This document shows positions 1 through 7,280 of a stretch of 64,000 nucleotides of DNA, one piece after another. The DNA lies in NCBI GenBank assembly GCA_027494035.1, contig JAOSJQ010000001.1, positions 62,001 through 126,000 of the forward strand. The letters run 5' to 3'. The notes beneath the pieces are model-generated. The model saw only the letters and a list, made by a program, of their open reading frames with translations, was not told the DNA's origin and did no database searches. Position 1 is the first letter of the stretch. Every line of letters starts with the position of its first letter. A program made the translations under genes and the position numbers. Origin of the DNA: UTCFX2 sp002050125 (GTDB lineage Bacteria; Chloroflexota; Anaerolineae; Anaerolineales; UBA4823).

Positions 1-2
1 GG

Positions 3-371
3 ACGGAAATGGGGACTGCCGCCACGCACGGCTTAATCGAGGTGGACGACCGGCTCAAGATCGACTTCGACCGACGCGAGGTTTGGGTGGATGGCAAGCT
101 GGTCAACCTGAGACCTACGGAATACCGTCTTCTATATCACCTGATCCAAAACGCGGGCTGGGTGGTGACCCACGACCAAATCCTGGCAAAAGTGTGGGGT
201 TACGAATATCGAGACGAGCCGCACTACGTCCGGCTGTATATCAACTATCTGCGCAAAAAACTGGAGAAAGACCCCACAAACCCGAAGTATATTCTCACCG
301 AACGCGGTGTGGGCTATCGCTTTGTGGATTTCCGGCGCAAGAAACCTGATGAAGAAACTTCTCAGGATTAA
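3..371 (+). CDS. OmpR/PhoB-family response regulator, C-terminal part
   Basis: The frame is open to the left edge, so this is the 3' end of a longer gene; the ATG at 9 is probably internal. The visible ~120 residues are a winged-helix DNA-binding domain of the OmpR/PhoB type. The signature runs from RPTEYRLLYHL through the helix containing ILAKVWGYEY and the LRKKLEKDP segment to ILTERGVGYRF. The receiver domain should lie upstream of the window. Such proteins bind promoter DNA when phosphorylated by a sensor kinase; no kinase is visible here. The C-terminus is a short charged tail. A second regulator of the NarL type starts 52 bp downstream behind its own promoter-like sequence, so the two are not clearly one operon. 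The domain call is secure; target genes are unknown. Confidence 0.9.
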   Translation, partial: TEMGTAATHGLIEVDDRLKIDFDRREVWVDGKLVNLRPTEYRLLYHLIQNAGWVVTHDQILAKVWGYEYRDEPHYVRLYINYLRKKLEKDPTNPKYILTERGVGYRFVDFRRKKPDEETSQD

Positions 372-387
372 GCCGATATTACAGGTC

Positions 388-416
388 TTGTCAGCCTAAT
401 TAGGATCAGCTATACT
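388..416 (+). promoter_or_regulatory. Sigma-70-type promoter of the NarL-type regulator
   Basis: TTGTCA at 388-393 is separated by exactly 17 bp from TATACT at 411-416. The ATG at 424 follows only seven bases after the -10 element and no Shine-Dalgarno sequence is seen, which suggests a leaderless transcript. Confidence 0.6.
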
Positions 417-423
417 CGACGCG

Positions 424-1092
424 ATGGACAAGAACTTATCTGGAAAACAACGCATCTTGCTAGTGGACGATCACGAGATCGTCCGCCTGGGGCTTAAAGC
501 ATTATTGGAGCGGCATCCAAATTTCGAGGTCGTCGCCGAAGCCAGCACCGCCCGAGAAGCGATAGAGAAAGTGGAAACGTTCAACCCGGATGTCGTGGTG
601 ATGGATATCCGCCTCCCTGGAGGATCGGGGATCGAAGCTTGTGAAGAGATTGCAGAGCGGTTTCCGGAATCCAAGGTCATCATGTTGACCTCCTACGCCG
701 AAGACGAGATGCTTTTTTCTGCCATCCGAGCCGGCGCAGCCGGATACGTGCTCAAGCAGATTGGCGGAGAAGACTTGATGAAGGCTATCGAGGCGGTCGG
801 GCGTGGCGAAGCGCTGCTGGACCCCGCGGTGACGCAACGAGTTTTCCAGGAGGTCCGTAAAGCAGCCAGAGAAGAAGAGGCGTCTGCTTTTTCCGCCTTA
901 ACCCAACAAGAAAAACATGTGCTGTTACTGGTTTCGGAAGGAAAGACGAATCGCGAAATTGCCAAGGCGCTTTTCCTGGGAGAAGGAACGGTTCGCAATT
1001 ATGTCAGCAGCATCCTCTCCAAGCTGGGCGTAAGCAATCGGGCTGAAGCCGCGGCTTATGCCGTGGAACACAATCTGCGCGATTATTTATGA
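424..1092 (+). CDS. NarL/LuxR-family (DevR-like) response regulator
   Basis: This 222-residue two-component response regulator has an N-terminal receiver domain (about residues 10-125) and a C-terminal LuxR-type helix-turn-helix (about 155-215). The acidic pair D15-D16, the probable phosphoacceptor D61 in VVVMDIRLPG, T89 and K111 are in their usual places. The HTH carries the family pattern LTQQEKHVLLLVSEGKTNREIA followed by GTVRNYVSSILSKLGV. It should activate or repress transcription as a dimer when phosphorylated. No histidine kinase is encoded nearby, so the partner is unknown. A promoter ends seven bases before the ATG, pointing to leaderless translation. A strong intrinsic terminator follows at 1121, so the gene is probably monocistronic. 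Confidence 0.93.
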   Translation: MDKNLSGKQRILLVDDHEIVRLGLKALLERHPNFEVVAEASTAREAIEKVETFNPDVVVMDIRLPGGSGIEACEEIAERFPESKVIMLTSYAEDEMLFSAIRAGAAGYVLKQIGGEDLMKAIEAVGRGEALLDPAVTQRVFQEVRKAAREEEASAFSALTQQEKHVLLLVSEGKTNREIAKALFLGEGTVRNYVSSILSKLGVSNRAEAAAYAVEHNLRDYL

Positions 1093-1120
1093 AGTTGGAG
1101 CAACATCATTAGAACCGGAG

Positions 1121-1148
1121 CGGAAGAGCTGCCTCTTCCGTTTTTTTT
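1121..1148 (+). terminator. Intrinsic terminator of the NarL-type regulator
   Basis: A perfect 8-bp stem (CGGAAGAG at 1121-1128 and CTCTTCCG at 1133-1140) with a 4-base loop is followed directly by eight T residues. It separates this gene from the convergent DUF971 gene. Confidence 0.88.
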
Positions 1149-1152
1149 GTTA

Positions 1153-1500
1153 TCAATCTTTCTGAGTTCGGCAAATGGGACAAGGACAAAGCGCCCTTAA
1201 GAAATCCCAAGTGTAAATTCCAAAATGATGTCCATCCTCCCATTCGATGGTGATGGCATAGCTGCCAACAGCCTCGATATTCTTTATTCGGGTTGCAGGA
1301 ACATCCTCTAACGGCGTCTCGAAAACCTGTGGGTCTGGCACGGCGCTCATATTGGCGTGTCCGCCGCGGCACTCGGCGCAAGGGCAGGCAGCCCGTAATA
1401 CGGCAAAAGGATACAGGCTCTCATGCCCATCGCTCCACTTGATCTGGAGCGTTGCAGTCTTCCGATCAGCCGTGATATTTACAGGTCTATGGTTCAACAT
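1153..1500 (-). CDS. DUF971 family protein (GBBH-like N-terminal domain)
   Basis: This 115-residue protein consists almost entirely of the DUF971 fold, the domain also found at the N-terminus of gamma-butyrobetaine hydroxylases. It starts with the typical pattern RPVNITADRKTATLQIKWSDG and has two cysteine clusters, CPCAEC near residue 38 and CPCPIC near the C-terminus. I chose the ATG at 1500 because GAGG lies about nine bases upstream; a longer reading from 1581 would overlap the preceding gene. It lies 19 bp after the SH3-like membrane protein on the same strand, so the two may be cotranscribed. Bacterial members are sometimes linked to iron-sulfur or Mrp-type proteins, but no biochemical role can be given from this sequence. 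Confidence 0.82.
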   Translation of the reverse strand: MLNHRPVNITADRKTATLQIKWSDGHESLYPFAVLRAACPCAECRGGHANMSAVPDPQVFETPLEDVPATRIKNIEAVGSYAITIEWEDGHHFGIYTWDFLRALCPCPICRTQKD

Positions 1501-1519
1501 AAAGATCAACCTCGAATTA

Positions 1520-2044
1520 TTATGGATTTTGAACAATTCCCAGGAAGCTTGCCACAGCCCAGCCCTGGCGGGCGGGGTCAAAGGGACCCTTCAAGTGCCA
1601 CCAAACATAACCGTCCATTTCGACCGGTCCATCATCTACCTCGAAAACCTCAGCCTCGCTGGCTACAAGTAGGATATCCCCGTTCAAACCGGGTTGATCG
1701 CGCATCCGCAGCCCGTCTCCGCCGGTGCCGGCTACCTGCACATACGCGCCAATCGCGAGCTCCCCTCCCGGCGTTATTTGCGGGGTGGCTTCCAGCGCGT
1801 TTGGGGGTAGCGAAGCTGGAACTATAGATGTCGAGGTTGGAAAGACTGCTGGTTGAATCTCCAGTATCGCAGTCGAGGGCGCGGCTGGCGCGCTAGTCAA
1901 CCGCCCCCAGAGCAGAACGGTTGAGGTCATCGTCAGCAGCATACATGCAATGCCTATCGATCCTGCAATTACCCACAGACTAAAGATCGAATAGCGTGGT
2001 TTTGATCTGGCGGTTCGATCCACTCGATACATCGTTGTTTTCAA
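1520..2044 (-). CDS. Membrane-anchored protein with SH3-like domain
   Basis: The 174-residue protein has a basic N-terminus, one membrane segment (about residues 20-46), a Pro/Ala/Thr-rich linker and a C-terminal SH3b-like module (about 95-170). The pattern GDGLRMRDQPGLNGDILLVASEAEVFEV followed by YVWWHLKG and GWAVASFL resembles bacterial SH3 domains, which often bind cell-wall peptides. With one N-terminal membrane segment the SH3 part should lie outside the cytoplasm. No enzymatic domain is present, so it may be a sensor or wall-binding protein. It is divergent from the downstream kinase gene and probably cotranscribed with the DUF971 gene. The domain assignment is fairly secure; the function is not known. 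Confidence 0.75.
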   Translation of the reverse strand: MKTTMYRVDRTARSKPRYSIFSLWVIAGSIGIACMLLTMTSTVLLWGRLTSAPAAPSTAILEIQPAVFPTSTSIVPASLPPNALEATPQITPGGELAIGAYVQVAGTGGDGLRMRDQPGLNGDILLVASEAEVFEVDDGPVEMDGYVWWHLKGPFDPARQGWAVASFLGIVQNP

Positions 2045-2116
2045 CCGAACTCAAACGTCAATGATTCTACCCGATAAACCCACAGCCAGAGTTCTTTCCG
2101 AATGGCGATAACCGAT

Positions 2117-2125
2117 TGGTATAAT
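2117..2125 (+). promoter_or_regulatory. Extended -10 promoter upstream of the Ser/Thr kinase
   Basis: TATAAT at 2120-2125 is preceded by TG at 2117-2118, the extended -10 pattern. No good -35 hexamer is seen. The kinase ATG at 2178 would have a leader of about 45 bases. Confidence 0.5.
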
Positions 2126-2177
2126 AGATAAGTCTAACCGAAATTGAAACATCTTTGTCAGTAACGTCGATTTTCAA

Positions 2178-3293
2178 ATGCAGGAAAACTTGATCCTCAA
2201 CAACCGCTACCGAGTCGAAGAGAAATTAGGCGCTGGAGGCATGGCTGAGGTTTACCGCGCCCATGACCAAACCCTGGAACGCACCGTTGCAATCAAGGTG
2301 CTGCGCAAGGACTATTCCCAAAACGCCAACTTTCGGACGCGCTTTCATCAAGAAGCGAAAGCCGCCGCCAATCTCTCTCACCCCAACATTGTAACTGTTC
2401 ATGATTTCGGCTTTTCTGCCGATCAGTTATTCATCGTGATGGAAAACGTGCCGGGCAAAGACCTAAAGACCTTGATGAAGGAACGCGGCAAGTTTCCCAT
2501 AAACGAAGCGATTGATCTGATCAGCCAGGCGTGCGCCGGACTGGGTTATGCACATCGGGCGGGGTTGGTGCATTGCGATGTAAAACCACAGAACATCCTG
2601 GTCACTCCGGATCACCGTGTAAAAGTGGCGGATTTTGGCATTGCGCGCGCGCTGGCAACCATCTCGCCAGAAGAACAAAGCGAAGTCGTGTGGGGCTCGC
2701 CGCAGTATTTTTCCCCCGAACAGGCGGCTGGTCTTGGTCCTTCGCCGGCATCGGATGTCTATTCTCTGGGTGTAATCTTCTACGAAATGCTGACCGGACG
2801 ATTGCCGTTTATTGCCTCCAGCCCTCAGGAGCTTGCCCGGCTGCATCGTGAGGCGCTGCCCCCCTCGCCGCGGCGCTTCAACCCCGGTATTCCCGTCCAG
2901 CTTGAACAGATCATCCTGAAGGTCCTTTCGAAAGAACCTTCGGCGCGCTATCGCACCGCGGACCAATTCGGTCAGGTGCTGCAACACTTCGAGCGGCGCC
3001 CCCTGCCTCGGCCGGTGCCCTCGCCAGCGCTGCAAACGACCGTGCCGCCGGGAAGCCCGATGCCAGCCCGGCAGCCCATCCCCAGCCAACCGCGCCCCCC
3101 GGTCAGCGCGGTTGACCCGAATACAATCAAATTTGTGGATCCTGATTCGGGGGTGGTGATCATCTCGCCCAGAAAAAACGACCAGGAATTCGATTGGGTT
3201 ACCTGGTCCCTGGCTGCTTTGGCGTTCCTGGCGGTTGGAGGATTGATCCCATTCTGGCTATGGGTTTATTATGCCTTGAACAAGCCTTTTTGA
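2178..3293 (+). CDS. Membrane-anchored Ser/Thr protein kinase (PknB-like)
   Basis: This 371-residue protein is a Hanks-type kinase (about residues 10-270), a Pro-rich juxtamembrane linker (about 275-310) and one C-terminal membrane helix (about 345-365). Visible motifs are the glycine loop GAGGMAEV, the lysine in VAIKVL, the catalytic loop HCDVKPQN, the DFG metal-binding motif and the SPEQ substrate segment. The catalytic loop has Cys in place of the usual Arg of HRD, so it is a 'non-RD' kinase that may not need activation-loop phosphorylation. Only a few residues follow the membrane helix, so unlike PknB it has no PASTA or other sensor domain outside the cell. It is flanked by divergent and convergent genes and is probably expressed alone. 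Substrates are unknown. Confidence 0.93.
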   Translation: MQENLILNNRYRVEEKLGAGGMAEVYRAHDQTLERTVAIKVLRKDYSQNANFRTRFHQEAKAAANLSHPNIVTVHDFGFSADQLFIVMENVPGKDLKTLMKERGKFPINEAIDLISQACAGLGYAHRAGLVHCDVKPQNILVTPDHRVKVADFGIARALATISPEEQSEVVWGSPQYFSPEQAAGLGPSPASDVYSLGVIFYEMLTGRLPFIASSPQELARLHREALPPSPRRFNPGIPVQLEQIILKVLSKEPSARYRTADQFGQVLQHFERRPLPRPVPSPALQTTVPPGSPMPARQPIPSQPRPPVSAVDPNTIKFVDPDSGVVIISPRKNDQEFDWVTWSLAALAFLAVGGLIPFWLWVYYALNKPF

Positions 3294-3351
3294 TCCGTTG
3301 GAACGAGGAATCCGCCGCTGCGATTTTTCTTAGCGAATTAATCACAGGCAC

Positions 3352-3377
3352 AAAAAAGATCACGCCTTCGCGTGATC
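3352..3377 (-). terminator. Intrinsic terminator of rpmB
   Basis: An 8-bp stem (GATCACGC at 3358-3365 with GCGTGATC at 3370-3377) and a 4-base loop are followed on the minus strand by six T residues (A run at 3352-3357). Confidence 0.85.
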
Positions 3378-3428
3378 CCAAACAAGGTATTCCGAAGCTA
3401 CTGGGCGCAAAGCGCCGGTTCGATTGGC

Positions 3429-3611
3429 TCAGTCAGTCTTCACCAGGGTGCGGATACACTTTGTGCACAGAACTTTGCGCACCATGCGTCCATTTTCCAA
3501 TACGTGGATGGTTTGCAGATTCGGACGAAAAGTCCGCTGAGTAGCTTTATTCGACCACGGTCGATTTCGACCAAATGTCGTTTTCTTTCCACAATGAGCA
3601 CATACTGCCAT
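3429..3611 (-). CDS. rpmB: 50S ribosomal protein L28
   Basis: The 60-residue product matches L28, a protein of the large ribosomal subunit. It begins MAVCAHCGKKTTFGRN, carries the family segment SNKATQRTFRPNLQTI and ends with KVLCTKCIRTLVK. The two CxxC pairs mark the zinc-binding form of L28. GAAAGGA lies eight bases before the ATG. A promoter is visible at 3711-3739 and a terminator follows, so it forms its own unit. In Bacillus and relatives rpmB also lies next to the asp23-like/fakA genes, as here, but in this window an insertion sequence has landed between rpmB and the divergent asp23 gene. The rpmB promoter appears untouched by the insertion. Confidence 0.96.
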   Translation of the reverse strand: MAVCAHCGKKTTFGRNRPWSNKATQRTFRPNLQTIHVLENGRMVRKVLCTKCIRTLVKTD

Positions 3612-3710
3612 TTCAAAAATCCTTTCCGATACGGTCGTGACCTGGCAAGCCGCCAGCGAACCAACTTCATCTTGATGTGTTAGGGTCGCTCCCTAGATAA
3701 TAGCCGTGCA

Positions 3711-3739
3711 ATATTACCACAAACATGGATCGCGATCAA
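3711..3739 (-). promoter_or_regulatory. Promoter of rpmB
   Basis: On the minus strand TTGATC (complement of 3734-3739) lies 17 bp upstream of TAATAT (complement of 3711-3716). It ends just outside the left target duplication of the insertion sequence, so the insertion leaves it intact. Confidence 0.5.
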
Positions 3740-3747
3740 GCATTGTA

Positions 3748-3778
3748 GGCAAGCAGTGACTGTTCCAGATTTGGTAAA
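3748..3778. repeat. Left target duplication and terminal inverted repeat of the IS
   Basis: GGCAAGCA at 3748-3755 is repeated exactly at 5091-5098. The next 23 bases (3756-3778) match the inverted complement of 5068-5090 at 17 of 23 positions, both ends starting GTGA and sharing GTTCCA and TGGTAAA blocks. Confidence 0.87.
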
Positions 3779-5090
3779 TAAAGTAGGCGCAGGCAGCATA
3801 GATGGCAGATGTGCCGAGGATTTGCTCGGCTACGCCATCAAGTCCGCCAAACGCAATCCGCGAGCCAGGTGATTCCCGGCCAAGGCGATCAGGCGACTAA
3901 CGCCTAGCGCAGAGCGCTCCTGCTTGTAACCGCGCATCGAGCGGTAGCGCTCTTTGATCCACCAGCCAATGGCGCGTTCACAAGCGTTGTTGGTACCATC
4001 CAAAATCACGTTTCCATATTCATCCTTCCAGTGACGATAGAAAGTCAGGCGCGGCCAGAGATTCCAGCGATCCACCAACAGATTACGCATCCGATAAGCC
4101 ACGTCATATTTCTTACCCTTGCCTGGTTTGCGAGCGTCGGCATAGCGCAGATAGATTTCTTCCAGGCGGGACTGGTCTTCGGGGCGCCGGGAATGGATCA
4201 TCTCTTTGAGTGCCGCGAGATCCTCCAAGGCTTGTTCGGGAAGAATGCCAATCGCATCCAGAGAATGATCCTGTCCAGCACCAATGAGCGCCGAAAGTTC
4301 TTCTACCAGCGCATCGGTATTGCGACCTACGTGGCTCTTGCACACCTGCTGCGAACGTCCGGTCTCATCGCTCACCTTCTTCAGTGCGTCCGCATCATCA
4401 CTGACCACCACATCCGCATCTACCGCATCCAGGATGGAGCTCAAGCCAGGCTTTCAGTTGTTCGGCATCTTCGCCCGCTAATTCATCGATACTCAACACC
4501 ATCCCGTTGATCGCATCGACGGCAATTCCCACCGTTACCCACTTCCCGTTACACCGCACGCTGGTTACATCGGCTCCAACCGCTTTGGTTTTGTATCCAC
4601 CCAGCAGCTTTTCCCGCTGCATCCCAGGCACTTGTTTGACCACTGCCTGCACGGCTCGATACACGCTCGTTTTTCCAATCCCCATTCCTAGACTGTTCAA
4701 TACAATTTCCACTGCCCCGTAACTGAGCCCCAGAATGTACAACATCACGGCCATCCCGTTCACACGCTTCGAAATTTGCTTCTCACTAACGCCTTTCGGA
4801 TAGACGCGGAAAACATAGCCACACTTTACGCATTCATACCTCCAAGCCGTTACTTCTGGGTGCTGAGCGTCCACGATTTTCTTGCTCACTTCCTGCCGCG
4901 GAATAAACCGCATCCCCTTACAACCTTTTCGATGGCATTTTTTAGGAGTTTCAAATTCGTTTGGTTCAACTTTTGGTAAAATCAGGTTGAGGCGCATGTA
5001 GGTGTGCCTTTCTGTTCGTAGGATGTGGGGCGGTCGGCTAACTGCCTCACATCCATTTAACCACGCTTTTACCAGCCTTGGAACGATCAC
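3756..5090 (-). mobile_element. Complete insertion sequence, 1335 bp, with 8-bp target duplication
   Basis: The element is bounded by 23-bp imperfect inverted repeats and flanked by a perfect 8-bp direct repeat, GGCAAGCA. It holds a single transposase gene on the minus strand that fills nearly all of it. The 8-bp duplication, the zinc-ribbon-like N-terminus of the transposase and the C-terminal NNACERAIGWWIKERYR segment are compatible with the IS256/ISL3/MULE-like DDE group, but I cannot assign a family with certainty. The matching duplication suggests recent insertion. It lies in the divergent intergenic region of rpmB and the asp23-fakA-recG cluster, right at the promoter of the latter. Confidence 0.9.
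3830..4997 (-). pseudogene. DDE transposase of the IS, interrupted by one frameshift
   Basis: Two overlapping frames make one transposase of about 388 residues. The N-terminal part starts at ATG 4997, with GAAAGG nine bases upstream. It has cysteine pairs typical of a zinc ribbon (CHRKGC and CVKCGY), a helix-turn-helix region (KTSVYRAVQAVV) and probably the first catalytic Asp (AVGADVTSVRC). The C-terminal part carries a second acidic cluster (VVVSDDADALKKV) and a probable catalytic Glu in NNACERAIGWW. Reading continues across 4443-4444 only if one base of the AA pair (TT on the coding strand) is removed, giving AWLSSILDAVDA. I saw no classical slippery heptamer, so this is either an inactivating mutation or a sequencing error. 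If the break is real the element is immobile without help. Confidence 0.82.
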
Positions 5091-5098
5091 GGCAAGCA
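5068..5098. repeat. Right terminal inverted repeat and target duplication of the IS
   Basis: 5068-5090 is the inverted counterpart of 3756-3778 (17 of 23 identical), and 5091-5098 is the second copy of GGCAAGCA. Together they define the right boundary of the element exactly. Confidence 0.87.
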
Positions 5099-5122
5099 GT
5101 TAATATGTTTATAATGTATAAT
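5078..5122 (+). promoter_or_regulatory. Possible hybrid IS/chromosome promoter of the asp23 operon
   Basis: TTGGAA at 5078-5083, inside the right inverted repeat, lies 17 bp upstream of TAATAT at 5101-5106 in chromosomal DNA. Two TATAAT hexamers at 5110-5115 and 5117-5122 are older candidates for the -10 element; their -35 region would have been displaced by the insertion. This is inference from spacing only. Confidence 0.45.
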
Positions 5123-5144
5123 CAGCCCGTTCTAAAGGACGAAT

Positions 5145-5501
5145 ATGACAGAAGAAAATACTCCCTTAGGTAGCATCCACGTCACGCCAAGAGCAATTGC
5201 CAGCATCGCCTATCATGCCACACTTCAATCTTATGGCGTTGTCGGGCTCACGTCAAAGAATCTGGTAGGCGGTTTGGCGCAAGTCATCGTGAAAGACCCG
5301 ACTCACGGCGTTGAAGTCCGCTATGATGGACAAAAGATCAAAATTGACCTGTACATCATTGTGGAATATGGGACGCGCATAAAATCTGTAGCCGACAGCG
5401 TGAGCCATACCGTTCGGTTTCAGGTTGAAAAAGCGCTGGGAATGACGGTGAATGAAGTAAATGTCCACGTGCGGGGATTGAGGATCAGCGATATTGATTA
5501 A
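5145..5501 (+). CDS. Asp23/Gls24 (DUF322, YloU-like) family protein
   Basis: The 118-residue protein is a single Asp23 domain. It starts with GSIHVTPRAIASIAYHATLQSYGVVG and ends with the typical VNEVNVHVRGLRI strand. Asp23 proteins are small cytoplasmic or membrane-associated proteins linked to cell envelope stress in Gram-positive bacteria, without known enzymatic activity. The neighbour 48 bp downstream is fakA, the same order as yloU-yloV in Bacillus, so the pair is probably cotranscribed and may share a role at the membrane. AAAGGAC lies about six bases before the ATG. The insertion sequence ends only 47 bp before the true intergenic sequence resumes, so expression may now depend on a changed promoter. 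Confidence 0.9.
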   Translation: MTEENTPLGSIHVTPRAIASIAYHATLQSYGVVGLTSKNLVGGLAQVIVKDPTHGVEVRYDGQKIKIDLYIIVEYGTRIKSVADSVSHTVRFQVEKALGMTVNEVNVHVRGLRISDID

Positions 5502-5549
5502 TCTGGCTGCCTCTAACAGGCTAACATCCTTTTTCAGGAGTATTTATTA

Positions 5550-7226
5550 ATGTCGGTAGACCCGGTTGTTCGTTCCAGGCGCGATTATCTGCGTGGCAAA
5601 CCGATTGATGGGCAATCGTTGAAGCGCCTGATGCAAGCCAGCCTTACCTGGCTCAGAACAAACCAGCAAATTGTCAATGCTCTAAATGTGTTTCCGGTGC
5701 CTGACGGCGACACCGGAACGAACATGGTCTTAACCATGCAGGCTGCCTATGACGAGATTGCTGAATCGTCCGAGAAGAACTTTGGCAAAATGACGCATTC
5801 ACTGGCGCACGGCGCGTTGATGGGCGCACGCGGCAATTCCGGGGTGATTCTTTCTCAGTTGTTCCGCGGCTTTGCCCGTTCAGTGGATAATATCGCGTCG
5901 CTGGATTTGCCAGCTCTGGTACAGGCGCTCGATTCTGCCCGCGAAACGGCTTATAAAGGCGTTGTCCGTCCGGTAGAAGGCACAATTTTGACCGTAGCAA
6001 AAGACGTGGTAACTGTTGCGAATTCGAATAAGTCGCACTGGAATGACCCAATTGACCTGTTAGCCGCCATCGTTGACGAAGCAAACCTGTCGGTTGCCAG
6101 AACGCCGTATTTGCTGCCGGTGCTGAAGGAAGCCGGCGTCGTCGATTCAGGCGGCAAAGGCTTATTCTTCATTCTGGAGGGGATGTTACGCTACATCGAT
6201 GGTCTCTCTCTGGAAACCACCAACAATGCGGTTATCTCGTTATCCGAGATGGCGCTTGAGCATACGATGAGCGTCATCGAACCCGGACAGGATTATGAAG
6301 TGATCGTCGACTTCAAGCCAGCCGATACGCTGAACCTGCCCAATTTCTATAGCGACCTGGAGCAGATGGGAACCTCAATCCAAGTCGGCGAAGGCGATGG
6401 AATGTACCGCCTCCACATCCACGTCCCAACCGAGAAACTCTACACGCCAATTGAGTACACCCGCTCGCTCGGCGTTGTCACCAAAGTGGCGATTGAGAAT
6501 TTAATTGAACAGATGGAGAACGGGGAGGAAACCTGTGCTGGCGATCTTTCACTAACGCCCGTCCAGGCAGGTCAGAATGCGGTTATTGTGGTTGCGCCTG
6601 GAATTGGAATCGCCCGCGTGTTTGCCAGCCTTGGCGCGGCGGCGATCATCGAAGGCGGTCAGACGATGAATCCAAGCACCGAGGAAATCATCAAAGCCTT
6701 CGAAAACCTGCCCAGCAATCAAATCATCATCTTGCCAAACAACAAGAACGTCATCCTGACCGCGAATGCCGCAGCCGAACTTACGGTAAAAAACGTGGCA
6801 GTGATCCCCAGCCAAACCGTACCCCAGGGGCTGGCGGCGATGATGCGCCTTATCCCGGACGGGGATTTCGAGAGCGTGGTCAAAGAGATGAACGACGCCC
6901 TAAACGATGTTGAAACCGGCGAGATCACTAACGCCACCCGTTCGGTGGAAATCGATGGTGTGCAAGTGCAAGAGGGGCAACTCATCGTCCTGCATAACGG
7001 CAGGCTTGTGTTGGCTGCTTCAAATCTGCAGGAAGCCCTGTCAGGATTCCTGGAAGAAGCACATGCAGAGGACTACGAATTGATTACCCTCTTTTACGGT
7101 TCCAATATCACCAAGAAAGAGGTATTCCGCCTTGCCGATTATCTTCGGGAGCTTTACCCCGGACAAACCATCGAGGTCCAGGAAGGCTGCCAACCGCATT
7201 ATCACTTTATACTCTCGCTGGAATAA
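5550..7226 (+). CDS. fakA: Fatty acid kinase catalytic subunit FakA (DAK2/YloV family)
   Basis: At 558 residues this is the usual length for FakA/YloV. The N-terminal DhaL-type nucleotide domain shows NVFPVPDGDTGTNM at 46-59, whose Asp residues bind Mg-ATP, and HGALMGARGNSGVILSQLFRGF near 88-108. A central linker region and a C-terminal DegV-like domain follow; the last part (KKEVFRLADYLRELYPGQTIEVQEGCQPHYHF) is typical. In Firmicutes FakA phosphorylates fatty acids bound to a FakB protein, feeding acyl-phosphate into phospholipid synthesis. A DegV/FakB-like gene follows 54 bp downstream, which supports the same role here. AGGAG lies about ten bases before the ATG. The match to family architecture is strong; substrate specificity is inferred. 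Confidence 0.92.
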   Translation: MSVDPVVRSRRDYLRGKPIDGQSLKRLMQASLTWLRTNQQIVNALNVFPVPDGDTGTNMVLTMQAAYDEIAESSEKNFGKMTHSLAHGALMGARGNSGVILSQLFRGFARSVDNIASLDLPALVQALDSARETAYKGVVRPVEGTILTVAKDVVTVANSNKSHWNDPIDLLAAIVDEANLSVARTPYLLPVLKEAGVVDSGGKGLFFILEGMLRYIDGLSLETTNNAVISLSEMALEHTMSVIEPGQDYEVIVDFKPADTLNLPNFYSDLEQMGTSIQVGEGDGMYRLHIHVPTEKLYTPIEYTRSLGVVTKVAIENLIEQMENGEETCAGDLSLTPVQAGQNAVIVVAPGIGIARVFASLGAAAIIEGGQTMNPSTEEIIKAFENLPSNQIIILPNNKNVILTANAAAELTVKNVAVIPSQTVPQGLAAMMRLIPDGDFESVVKEMNDALNDVETGEITNATRSVEIDGVQVQEGQLIVLHNGRLVLAASNLQEALSGFLEEAHAEDYELITLFYGSNITKKEVFRLADYLRELYPGQTIEVQEGCQPHYHFILSLE

Positions 7227-7280
7227 TGCATTTAATTTTCTGTTACTCGGGATCCCACAAGTTCGAAATGCAATGACACC

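Noticed and set aside
4430..4450. Programmed frameshift in the transposase
   Set aside because: No classical slippery heptamer or stimulating structure is seen, and many other genes in the window carry similar one-base breaks, so error or mutation is likelier.
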